A stretch of DNA of 64,000 nucleotides from Trichoplax sp. H2 (taxonomy: Eukaryota; Placozoa; Uniplacotomia; Trichoplacea), in contig NOWV01000025.1 of NCBI GenBank assembly GCA_003344405.1, forward strand, positions 186,001 through 250,000, read 5' to 3'. Within the stretch, counting starts at the first letter, position 1, and every line of letters starts with the position of its first letter. Below, piece after piece: positions 12,861 through 24,700 of the stretch. Under the pieces are notes generated by a model. It saw nothing but the letters and a program-made list of their open reading frames with translations. It made no database searches and had not been told where the DNA came from. The position numbers and the translations under genes were made by a program.

Positions 12861-13693
12861 AAACAGCCTATTCATGCTATCCACTATTACCACTTAAAAT
12901 CATTCTACTACGGTGACTATTTTGACATTACGCAAGAAATATTGATAGTTGAATTATAGCGATGATGATGATGAATGTATCTCAAGTCCTACGATGGAAA
13001 AAGTAAACCCGCATCGACTTGATCCATGATCAGAGTCTAATCGTGCTTGTAAGATTGAAATCAAGAGAGCAATTTTACCTTGTCAATCGGTGCTTTTTAC
13101 CCCTTGAAAGAGTTGTTTCTTTTCCCGATAGGACAGGATGATGATGGATCCAATCTTCCTAAAACACTATCGAATCCTTCAACACGATTGTAATTTGGTC
13201 CTATTATCGACCACCGGCATTGTTTATGGGGAGGAGGGGGAAAGAAGAAATTCAACTTTGCAATCCAATCAATTGGATCAGGAAAGTAGAAAAAAATAAA
13301 AAAAAACTACAAGGGAAAACTATAGTAAAATCAACATCAAGCAATCTTCATTTCAATCCCATCCAAGGATCTATAACTAATTTGTCTTTTCCATCGAGAC
13401 AATGTTGACAATCTTATCGGAGAAAAACTTGTTTTGCCTTAGATAACAGTAATAGACTGTTAGGGTATGATTTAGAGATAGTAATCGACTTCCTGCGTAT
13501 GAGTCATTGACTGAGAGGTGGTAATCCTGTCAGAGAATAGCCGTTGCTAGACTTTTTGCCTCCCGACGACAGCCTTACCCCTATTACTCATACGTTGGTA
13601 AGTAATGCATAGAAACAAAGCTATAGGAAAAGGAAAGGTAGTCAAAAGAGAAACTATTGTTTGAACAGAATAATTAGATAGGTTGAAAGAATG

Positions 13694-14075
13694 GTCTACA
13701 GATCAAGAATTGTTAGCCTAGCAATACAGTACTGTCGGCATGGATATTCTTATGCATTTTAGTCATCGCGTTAAGACTACTAATCCACTCTTGCTATACT
13801 CGATCGACGGCTGATTCTGGCCTACAGATCAAGAATGATTGGCCTAGCAATACAGTACTGTCGGCATAGATATTCTTATGCATTTTAGTCATCGCGTTAA
13901 GACTACTAATCCACTCTTGCTATACTCGATCGACGGTAGATTCTGGCCTACAGATCAAGAATGATTGGCCTAGCAATACAGTACTGTCGCTATGGATATT
14001 CCTATGTATTTTAGTCAAATCGTTAAGACTACTAATCCACTCTAGCTATACAGTACCCTATCGTCGATGGGTAGA
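13694..14075. repeat. Three 126-bp direct repeats, nearly identical
   Basis: Copies start at 13694, 13820 and 13946, an exact 126-bp period. Each begins CCTACAGATCAAGAAT (GTCTACAG in copy 1), contains the palindrome ACAGTACTGT, then a TTAGTCATCGCGTTAAGACT block and a CGATCGACGG tail. Copies 1 and 2 differ at only a few positions; copy 3 is more diverged at its 3' end. This is the youngest array in the 8-15 kb gap. Confidence 0.92.
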
Positions 14076-14639
14076 TTCAGTCAGGATGTTGGGACTACAA
14101 ATCAACTGTTAGATCAGCTGTTATTGTTGTGCTAGAGTATTCTACTATACAAGCTGATATTGTATGATGGACCTCTTGCCCCAATTGGAAAATAGATCAT
14201 TCAAGAGTTTACCGGTATAATCGTCGAGAAAAAGGATCATCCATCGCACTGGATCAACGTGTTGATTTACATCAGCTGATATTATTAAACACGCGTAATT
14301 TTGAAACATTACTTCGGATTTCAGCCAGCAATATCGGCAAACCCTTACTTGATCATATAGAATGAATTGTACTCATTAGAAATGGATACGTTCCAGGTAT
14401 ACGTACATATGGATAATGACAGTCATCAATTATATCTACTAGCGAAACCCGTGGAAATGCCACACAATAGAGCAGTATTTGAGGTTAATAATAATTAGAA
14501 TAGTGTACTAACAGCGTAACACACGTACAATCGCAATAATATGATTTGATTGATGATGATGAAACATCATTCTAACCCCATTCCAAATCAGTAAAAGTTT
14601 AAATGAGTATATCAATTATACAGTACTACCAGTATTTAT

Positions 14640-14960
14640 GTACTGTTTCAGTATGCAATAGTCGAAATCAGCATAACTTACGCGTCTAAACAAGTACATC
14701 AACTATTTTAGCACAGTATAGTTTCAATCTGTATGAATAACTCTAACCCGATCGAAATCTACATAACTTATGAACAAGAATACATTACGATATATAATTC
14801 GAACTCAATTGAAATCAGCATCACTAAGTCACGCGTATGAACAAGTAGATCAACTATTTTAACTTAATATTGTTTCAGTCTGAATTAACAATTGGAACTC
14901 AGTCTAAATCTACATAACTTATGAACAAATCCATTAACTATTTCAATATTGTTTCAGCCT
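14640..14960. repeat. ~60-120-bp degenerate repeats containing CATCAACTATTTTA
   Basis: Blocks reading GAAATC(A/T)(G/A)CATAACTTA, (A/G)TCAACTATTTTA and TTTCA(A/G)TCTG recur between 14640 and 14960 in a consistent order. At least three partial units are visible before the downstream flank of UFC1. No coding potential is evident. Confidence 0.6.
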
Positions 14961-15205
14961 GTGACTTTGACCAACCGTTGCATGACCATTAATAATTTTA
15001 ATTCAATACTCGTACAGCTCAGTATATGGAATAATGAACTAGCAGAAGAGCAAATGATCCATTTTTGGACTACAGTAAATACAATTGAATGGGATATAAA
15101 CATGATCCCTGTTCATCAATTTCGCTAATGAGATAGTCTGCAGCAATGGACTCATTTATTCGATAGTTACAAGCAGTCAAGCCATCAATTTTATTTGAAC
15201 GGTAG

Positions 15206-17765
15206 TTATTCTGATGATGTCTTCTCTTTATGAACAATTATTCCTTTTTCTACCAAGTCCGGAATTTCAACAGCTAACCACGGCCCCAACTGGATCAAAA
15301 CAAAATAGTAATGTTAAAGCGTACTGGCAAAACCAAACACTTGCTTCGATACTACAATCCTTGAAAAACTTACGCCTAGGGCCATTGCGTGAGCAATGCC
15401 AAATTTGGGTACATTTCTTGCCCACAAGGGTTTAAAATGATCCGTTAAACAGATTTTTCCTCCTCTACACAAATTGTATATTGGCAAAGATTACAACATG
15501 AACTACGCAGGCCATGGTATTGAATTATTCATGTGCTGTACAGTTCAAAGTAGTCGTACGGCGTATCCTATATGCTTATTTTTTTCAATGATTCAGTTTT
15601 CATTCTTCCATTTAAACGATAACACTACCATCAAGTATCATTTTTGAATCACCGCTCAACATTTTAACACGCTATCGATAGATCATGGAAGTTTTATAGC
15701 ATTAGGCTTTCATCAATTACCTGTACATCTTTGCTGTTTTTCCATCCAACTCTGGCAGTGCTATCTCTGGCGCTGTTCCCGGGTATGTAACAGGAATCTA
15801 AAAAGAAGAAAAACATCATTATTGTGCTCAGAAGGATAGTAGCGATCATTCTCCTGCAATCAGCAAGGCATTCAAAATTTCTGTACGTTATCTACTGTAT
15901 ACAGGATTAGAATTATTACGTCAACAACTTTTATGCCGTGTCATTGATTGATTGTTGATGCCAAGGTCGACATATCAACGAAGAGTATCTGTCAAAACGC
16001 TAACTCTATTATTGGATACATGAAACACTAATGTAACTTACATCAAACTCAACGTCGAATTCATATTTTAGCAGGTTATGTACATACCAACATTTGCCAA
16101 ACCATCTATATTCATTTCAAATAATTAAGCAATAGTTAGAGATTCATGCACATGATGGATTGATTTTAGAACACTATTGACAGGTCTTGTTTCGAGCTTT
16201 ATAAATTGATATTGCGCTAAAGTCCATGTACGTCTAGTGGGGGTAATATCACTGCAATTTGCAGTAGTATTATACTTGGTATAGTTGCATCCAAGTTGAA
16301 TAAAGACAAGTATTCTTTGACAATGAATCATTGGAATTGCAAAATCTGATTGGCAAGAAAACAGTGCTGACTAGAGAATAAGCAGTCCATACCTTGTGCC
16401 TTCTTTATTGGATTCCAGGCGAAACCAATCGTTATCTTGTTTTTTGTTATTTTCGACATACTATCAATAGTGAAGATCAATTCGTTGGAGTAATAAGCAA
16501 AAGGATCATTTCATTACTAAAGTACGACAAAGTAATTTGGTATCATCGTTGTAGGTCAAGAAATCCGCCATCAGTGCACTCAATAGCTCTACTGGCGTTA
16601 GCCCGATCTACAGTATATTCATAATAGGATAGATTTGATCTCCCTGATGGTAATGTTGATTTGATACCTAGTGTTTTTATAATCATCCCACGTCTCTACT
16701 ACTCTATAATAAACAAATGTAGCAAGTTGCTTTCTATTCATAAGTAATACGAGATTGGATCTACCTAGGTAATAACGACGTTTATTTGTTACCTCTACAG
16801 TTTAAGGATGAAATGCTCGATCAGTAGAATGTATGAAACTGTTGTACATTCATAATAGCAATGGTGATTTTATCTACCCAATAACAACATGGATTGATTT
16901 TGTTGGAAAATAAGCGATTGACTGAATATCATTCGACTTTATATAATGGATGTGCTCATCTATTGCGATACGATTGTGTTGAATTCTTTTGAGCATTTCT
17001 ATTTATCCGTATCATTGTCATTGGGACTTGTAGGTTTGATGATGACACAATCAGTATGGCTACCCGTTTGCAATGTACATGGATTGTAAAGTCTAAGCTA
17101 AAGACGACGTCGGCATTGAAATGTTGTCCAATTCTTTGTGTTCCATCTCCTCGATTCTTTTCACTATCCATCCTAATGTCTATGTTGAACAACTCGGCAC
17201 GTTAAAACACCATTTTCATTGGGGATGGATGGCACTATCAATATTTCGATGCCATGTCCATCGATTGTACATCATCCATGATAGCGATGAAAAGAGAAAG
17301 CGAATGTTGCATCCACATTCAACGAAAGACACAAGAGTGATTCGGTATTGGAATTCGTCCTCATCGCATTTTTTTCCATTCTACGCCACAGACGTGGATC
17401 TTTATTTTTTGGCACTAGGATAGCACTGTCATAGCATTAACATGTTCATTTTGAATTGAATGTTGGCGTATTGCCTGGATTGTCTCTCTTTTTAATCATG
17501 CTATTGGCAGTGATTTCTCTTGTTAACACCAGTCTAGCGTTCAACACTGGTTTATACAAGTGATGATGACGGACAAGCATAGTACTGGAATAAAAGTGGG
17601 AGACTAGGTGATTTCTACCGTAGCCTTTCCATTTGTACATACCTTGATTAAACTGACTAATTCCTCCTTTAATCGTCCAACCCATTGGTCCTTATCCCTA
17701 GGGCCAGCACGCGTTTTTAACAAGGGTATTGCTGCCAAAGTGCGCTTGGTGGCTTCGTCGACCAT
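15206..17765 (-). CDS. UFC1: UFM1-conjugating enzyme (E2) UFC1, complete
   Basis: Six exons on the minus strand: 17643-17765, 16393-16460, 16042-16105, 15721-15797, 15374-15464, 15206-15289. All junctions are GT-AG and close in phase, giving 168 aa (human 167). Recognisable blocks: [19 protein letters not shown] at the start, [20 protein letters not shown], the UBC core ITYP-like [19 protein letters not shown], and [19 protein letters not shown] with the active-site cysteine at residue 116, the same number as in human. UFC1 takes activated UFM1 from UBA5 and passes it with UFL1 to targets such as ribosomal protein RPL26 at the ER. Because every exon is below 125 bp, the gene leaves no long open frame. 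It is divergent from the FMO gene, with starts 807 bp apart. Confidence 0.96.
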
Positions 17766-18571
17766 TTTGACTTGGTATACGAAAGAGAAGAGAGAGAGAG
17801 AGAAGTCAAGGATCTGTCTCGACTGTCTGTCTGTCTGCCTAAGGATGGACGGACTGCTGTACCCGATATCAACTCACTCACTGGTCAGTCACTTTCACCA
17901 CTGTCACCCTACAGTACGTGGTTGACTTTAGAAGTGACTCACTCAATGACGGACCACGAACTACTTCGTGGGGTGACAATCCGTACCGTGCCGTACCCGA
18001 CGAGCAAGGTTTGATTTTGCTTGGATACTACAGAATGTCAATGACGGACTGTATCTTCTCCTCTCTACCTTGTCTCTCTACTTTTACAGTAATATCAATG
18101 TGTAGCAAAGAACAGGACTGTCCAACTACAACTCTACAGTACATAGCAATACACCGTCAAGAAATGAAATCCCCATGACGAAAGCATGGAGGTCAAATTG
18201 TCTCCCTCTATCGACCAACCCAGCCACTTGTTACAGCTGAGTAGAGTATTACTGAAGCAGTCCCTCCCCCGACTGGCCTTGAGTCAAATTCCATGATTCT
18301 AAGGTACTGTATGAGGAACGGACTCTGAGCGACGACAGTATGATACACGATCACGCGTGCGTAGTATCGGCATGACAGCAGCTGCCCAGCCGAGCATGCG
18401 TCGAAAGTACAAGTCAATATCGCTCTACGCTAGGGGCGTATCCCTTGGAAGCTTGCAGCGGTCTCCTTCTCGATCGCGAGATCAACTTGTTCCTCCATCA
18501 TTCATTAATATCATTCATGATTGTCGCTCAATAATCCTATTGCAATCTTCTACAAATCGTCTGTAGTAGCC
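17766..18571. promoter_or_regulatory. Divergent intergenic region between UFC1 (-) and FMO (+)
   Basis: The two start codons face away from each other across 806 bp, so this stretch must hold both promoters or one shared one. Visible elements: a (GA)n purine run near 17783-17803, an AP-1-like TGACTCA at 17935-17941, and CTACAGTAC strings near 17910 and 18134. It is clearly less AT-rich than the rest of the window. No protein-coding sequence is recognised; the open frames here overlap each other in different frames and look like chance frames in GC-richer DNA. Confidence 0.5.
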
Positions 18572-20748
18572 ATGAAGAAAATTCGAGTTGCTGTCATTGG
18601 TGCTGGAGCTGCAGGCTTAGCTGCACTCAGGCAACTATCCAAATATGATGTCTTTCAACCAGTAGCGTATGAAATCGAGCGACAAGTTGGAGGGACGTGG
18701 ATCTATAAGGATTTAGCCGACGATTTCGATCCAACCAACATTAATTTATTGGCTAGTCAATCTACCACATCATCACCACCACCACCCCATTGCCATTCCA
18801 GCATGTATCAAGGATTATAGTAAGTTGTGATTAGTATAGACAAATAGGATCCCATCCTTGAGAAAGGAGACTATCCTATCCGTTGATTCATTCTAAGCAT
18901 ACAGTACTGTCTAGCAGAGAAAGTGTCATCATGACGCTGTAATATCTACATTTGTAGTCTCCTGCTATGACAAGACGTCAACAAGCAACGATACTCTGCT
19001 CCAGGGAGAAACAAAATGACATCCTATCGGCAATACCTATCGGCAATAGCTTGCCGATAGGTATCAATGAATAATTCAAAGTTATTACATCCACTTCATT
19101 CAAAATTATAGTAGCATGGATAGGATAATTATCATCCATGGATTGAAGGAGGATGATCAACAATATACAATACAGTACTGTAGAGTCATGCAAAGCCAAA
19201 GTAGTATACGCCACTCTTCAACTTGAAATTGGAAATTGAAAAACATCCTGACGTTCAAGTTGTCTTTTACTGCCTTCTCTCCACTAAATGACACGCTCTT
19301 CATTCTTGTACTAAAAGTCTATCATTCATGAACTGAAACGTTACTCGTACGATAATTGATTAAGCCAATGACATGCGTTGATGATCAAAATTATCCGACT
19401 AACCAGGCTTTCATTCTACTCTTATAGTACAAATATTCCAAAAGAAATCATGGCGTTTCCTGACTTGCCTTTTCCTCAACAACTACCATCTTATCCTCAC
19501 CACACTGATGTACTAGCTTACTTACGCAATTATGCTCATCAATTTAAGTTATTGCAATATATCCAATTTGGAACAATGGTCAATAGTTTATCCCGCCAAC
19601 AAATTGAAGATAAAAGCTCTTGGACGTTAACCTATACTGATTTAGACTCCAAAGAGACAACAACAACACAATTCGATGCTGTCATCGTGTGCAATGGGTA
19701 CGTATATTAGACAATAAACGATACGAGTAATGATTATAATTATAATCAAACTACAGTCCTGTGTATCAACACAAATCCAATAGTCATGGTTCTATCCTTC
19801 AATATATTCAGCCCCATACTGTACAGCTACTAACAATCTTGCACATGTCATGATAACAATCCATTGAATCCTTGCCTTCTTTCTCCAATGGATCAATTTA
19901 GGCATTATTGTAAAACAAGCTATCCTGACATCCCTGATCTGGATCAATTTCCAGGAGCCGTTACTCACAGTCATTACTATCGAGAACCATCCATCTACAA
20001 GGACAAAGTCGTAGTCCTCATGGGTCCTGGCCCATCTGGTACAGATATCGCAATAGAACTGATCGATACAGCTAAAGAAATTTATTTATCTTGTCATAAG
20101 CAACCGGCTGCTAATCTACCCAGTAAAATTGTCGTCAAAAATACAATCACCAAATTACATTCCAATGGATTTGTCCAATTTGAAAAGGATCCACAATTGG
20201 TCAAAGCTGATTGTGTCATCTTTTGCACAGGTTATGGCTATGAATTTCCTTTTTTAACTCCTAGTTGTAATGTGACATTAGAAAATCAACAGCGTAGAAT
20301 TCGCCCCTTATTTATGCATATATTTCATATTGATCATCCTACGTTATCATTTGTTGGTATCTGCGCTAAGATAGTCCCATTTGGACAGTTTTATCTGCAA
20401 GCATCTGTTGTTACATCGGTCTTGCTTAACCAAACTCCTTTGCCATCCATCGATGAGATGGAACGTGATGAGGAAAATGACTACCAAGACCGACTTGCTG
20501 CCGGACTTCAACCTAGACATGCCCATTTCTTGGGTGTCAGACAGTGGGCTTACAATGATCGATTAGCTACTTTCATTAATGTCAAAAATCCAATGTCCAA
20601 AGCTATTGAAAAAACGTATAAATATGCTATGGGCTGGCGTCAAAATAATATTCTAGAATATCGTCACCAGAACTATCGAATAATTGATGAAGATACATTT
20701 GAACATGTTAATGCATGCAAGAATTGCAATCAAACGTCTACCAACTAG
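18572..20748 (+). CDS. Flavin-containing monooxygenase (FMO family)
   Basis: Three exons, 18572-18819, 19428-19697 and 19902-20748, encode 454 aa. The N-terminus has the FAD-binding Rossmann motif VAVIGAGAAGLA (residues 7-18). The FMO signature FxGxxxHxxxY is present as FPGAVTHSHYY (189-199), followed by the NADPH site LMGPGPSG (212-219) and the late FATGY-type CTGYGYEFPF. FMOs use FAD, NADPH and O2 to oxygenate soft nucleophiles (N, S), usually at the ER or in the cytosol. A proline/histidine-rich insert sits just after the first FAD region (SSPPPPHCHSS). The start is taken at MKKIRV because the FAD motif follows in the usual place; the first intron is 608 bp. The substrate class cannot be told from sequence. 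Confidence 0.92.
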
Positions 20749-21704
20749 TTGAACTGTATTGACTATCAGGGATGGCTTGAAAGGATGAATAGATCGATCA
20801 TTGCACTTGCTTGCCTAATTGAGTAAGGCAGCATTTTATCTTGCTCTTCCAATGTATACCATATCAAGACTTTTAAATTGTTGCTATTTTAAACCAATTT
20901 ATGGGAATAACAACCGCCATCGAAAATGATACGCCTGATTGAATATCTACCTGTATTGGCCTATTTTAAAACGATCAATTAAACTTCCAATAGCACATTC
21001 AACATACTGCATTTCACCTAAATATTTATTTATCATTCAATTCAAACTTCAATATATGCGTACATATGATTTCCTTTACGCTAACTACTCGTTTAAGGAT
21101 AACATTTTGCTACAGTTATAAAGTTAGCATGTATCATTAATGCTGCAATGCCAAGTATATTAGCATATTCAATAGAACAAGAGTCATATTTAGAGCAAAT
21201 TCCTTAAATCTTACAAAATATAAAAGGAATTCAGCATTTCTTTACAATTACTGTTGGTTCATATGTAAACATGACATTTTTCTGTTAGTCAAACTTTCTA
21301 TGCTCATTTTTATCTTTGTAAAATAATATAGATACAGCATACTTGCTGAAAGATTAATACAGTTATTCAGTGAGTTGTACTTGAATAAAACGCAACTTGT
21401 ATTCCTATTTCGTTTAATAAAGTCGTCTTTAATGCGAATATTCAATTGCAACTCGACCGATAAGTGTTACTATAGGAACGGTAAGACTTTTTAAGGTGGT
21501 GTCATCACTGCATTATTTCGGGTAATGAATGGCATAGTATAAATATACAATCCTTTCACTTAGACATAGGATACCATAAGTTACTGTAATCTTCTCATGG
21601 TTCAAGTTGATCTTGTTATAACTTGATAAGAGTGATAAATCTTAATAGAATAATACTTAAAAATACAATACCATTGGAAATGTCAATTTTGCAGTAATGT
21701 TTCA
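20749..21704. other. Tail-to-tail gap between FMO and GPHR
   Basis: FMO (plus) and GPHR (minus) converge across 956 bp. The stretch is AT-rich and I see no exon, tandem repeat or RNA gene in it. The open frames at 20939-21121 and 21248-21451 resemble no known family. It presumably holds the two 3' untranslated regions. Confidence 0.6.
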
Positions 21705-24700
21705 TCATGAAATCTTTTCCGGTACATGTTTATGTGCAACGTATAGAAATCCTATACTTGATAACGCACTGATCTGTAATGATACGGTAAGAATTAAATG
21801 AATACATTGCCAGTTCAGTTTACTTTGCAAGATACAATTGATATGGTCATGACTTACTAAGAAAATGACGTCAAACCAACGGTGATAAAAGCTAAATTGT
21901 AAGTCACCCAAAACTTTCGTAATAATAAGCCTGTGATGTTAAAATACAAGAGACAAAATCTGTGTTATAGGCTACGCAATTTTATCTTTGCTACTATTTA
22001 TTTTAATAGGTCACCTGTATTTCGCAGGTACATTCATTCTCATTAATACCACAGACGAAACAAAATACATTCCCTAAAATTGCATCAATGATGGATGCAG
22101 AAGCAATACGTTATCAATTTTATGACTACTACATTTATACAATTATAAAACGTTAGATTTAGAGCAAACAGTTCAATCCTACGACATAATTTGTCAAAAA
22201 GACCTTTGTTACAATCTTACCATTATTTCAGCAAGACAGAGAACAATTGCGTTGGATGATTTACTACTTGATATTGCATTAAAGAACTGTTCAACGTAGA
22301 TAAAGAAGAATCAAAAATGATTTAAAGGACGCTCTCTATTTTACTATTGATATCTTGATAGTAAATATTAAGTAGATAAAGCTAATAACTAACCCAATCC
22401 ACTGATAGCATACCTTAGTTAATGTTATCAAAAGTCCTCGAATAGATGTAACAATCATGATACCAACCAGAAAAAACGAAACATGCTGTGACCAAAATTT
22501 CACCTATATTGATGCAGACAGAAAATAGATTCTTTATTTCTTTGCCACAATGCATTTAATTAATCTAAAAAATTATCAGTCTCGTCCACATCTCCTTGCT
22601 TACATCGACGTCAAATCCTAAATAGTTGACTGTGTTGCGTGTTATATATATATATAAAAAGAGCATGTATTATCTTATTTAGTACTAGAATAGATATTCC
22701 AAATGATTACTTGAGTATAGACTAACGTACCTAAAATTTCAAAACCTCGAGTTACAGGATCTATAGACATAGCAAGAAGCTGTATTAGAACTCTCTATTA
22801 TAACTTAAATTAATAATTTTCGCAATTTAGTTCATGGCGTAGGCTATATAAACAATATCTAGGGGTTTATCATTTCTTCGACATTACCTGTCTTTCCAAC
22901 TCTATCAAAAACGATGTTGATTGTGCACTACAAACATATAAAGCAGTTTTCGATTAAAGCCTATAGATTTTTTCCGTAAAAAAGGTATTCTTAAAATCAC
23001 TTACAATAAAAATTTTCCAAATACAATAAAGAGAAAAGAAATAGCCCATCAGGTTAAAATATCGTCCTTTTAGCGTTCGGGAATAAGCTATGCGCGCCTG
23101 TTTACAATGATATTGATATACGCAGCATTTTAAGGCTAGATGTAATTTCTCAATCAGTATACTATATCAAAGATTATAATAAACAAGACTGTCAATTAGC
23201 CAAACCTTGGTAGCGTGCATATCAACGCTTTCAAGGAATAGTTGACGTGAAAGCTCCTCTAGTGCATCCACCTCATTTTTAAGATGGCTAATATCTGTTA
23301 TTAAAATAAGACGTAAGATAAGTCCGATATATTGGCTTTTGCCACTGTTCAATATTGAAACAGTAATATATTGAAGTAAAATGACATTACTTTCACTACC
23401 AGCGCTGCCTCCACTGATCATATTCCAAACAAACTGCATTCGACTTTTCTTTTGCTCTTGAGTGGCAGCAGTCTTACGACTACACCGTTTAAATACAGAG
23501 TGCATTTTAACAAGTTATGAAATTACTTTTTATGTAAACAATATCAGAGGAAACAGAAACTTGATTTCAAATATCTTGACAAGCTGAACTCCTGTCAAAT
23601 CTTTTTACCTTTCATGTTCTGCAAGAGCAATACTGAAAATAAAAGTAGATTGACAGCTTTAATTTACACGAATGAGAAACACCTAATGCACCAACGCCAA
23701 ATTTAATATACCGTTTCTTTTTAGTGAGGATCATATCTATAGTCTGCGTGATTCGTTTTTCCAACGAGTAAATATCGCCATCTGAAATATTCCTATATCA
23801 CAAGTTACAAAGCCAGGAGGAAAGTTAATAAACTGAGGTATCTTACTTCCTTTATTTCATTTAAAGTCTTGACAAAGTATGGAGCTTAATTATTGTCTGT
23901 GACTAGCATTGTTACCTGGTAAAAATAGCCATATAAGTATAGGGACAGTTAACGGCACCAAACCCAGAGAGAATACCAATTATTGTAACTCCAATTACAC
24001 CAACCCTACTAACAAGTTGCTCAATAGAGAGAATACCTAAAGATATTTTATATAAGAATAAAATTTAGATTGTACGATAATTCTACTACTTGATGTGCAC
24101 TATTGGATTCACTTTAAATAGATGATATTAATTTACTATGTCAAATTAGTAGCCATGCCCAGTTGCTAATTGTAATTACAGCGATTTACGGGTAGATATT
24201 TTTCTACCAGAGCAGTTACTAAATAGTATACAAAATTGACTTTGACCTACCGTGCTTTCGGCTTAGTATTGGAAAGGGATCTCCAAGTTTCCAAAAGAAA
24301 TATATAAACACGAACCATGACACGAGAGCAGTGATAAACCGATTACGGTGAAACGGCCCTAGTGAAATAAATTAAAGAAAGGTGTGTAAATAAGTGTTGT
24401 GCAAAGGGTAGGCGTATTCATTATACTGGTTGATACAGTCAGTTAGGACATGAATTACTGACTTGATATTACTATGTAAAAGAAGTTGAATACCAACAAC
24501 TGATCGTAAAAGAAAGCTTCCATTTAGTCTTACGTTCTTCTTTTAATCATTTAAATTAAGTCTATCAGCAACTGTACGAAAGCATTTACAAACAAGATAA
24601 TACAGTATATCAGAATCTATTAATAATTTTAATGTAGTGACATTACCAATTCGCGTATTTCCAACAGCATAATAAGCAATATAAAAGGGCAATATAAGTA

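Larger units (their letters stand above)
8129..15205. other. 7-kb gap between the MEGF8-type gene and UFC1: no recognised gene, multiple decayed repeats
   Basis: I found no protein family on either strand here. The stretch is dominated by at least five separate degenerate tandem families, listed individually (9198-9790, 10330-10830, 11680-12860, 13694-14075, 14640-14960). The first few hundred bases (8129-8500) are the presumed promoter and 5' leader of the MEGF8-type gene. Short open frames at 10570-10788, 10834-11070, 12208-12449 and 13220-13408 follow the repeats or are compositionally odd, and resemble no family I know. Both flanking genes are transcribed leftwards, so this is 5' flank of one and 3' flank of the other. 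Confidence 0.6.

Noticed and set aside
15214-15435. 73-codon plus-strand open frame and other plus-strand coding-like text between 15.0 and 16.6 kb
   Set aside because: I first read this as a decayed plus-strand pseudogene. The minus strand gives a perfect UFC1 gene over the same bases, so the plus-strand frames are shadows.
17608-17925. 105-codon plus-strand open frame
   Set aside because: Antisense to UFC1 exon 1 and its promoter; the overlapping frames at 17772-18178 disagree with each other and match no family.
18521-18571. Longer N-terminus for the FMO protein
   Set aside because: The upstream extension has no ATG in frame (it begins at TTG) and places 17 extra residues before the FAD motif, which is normally close to the start.
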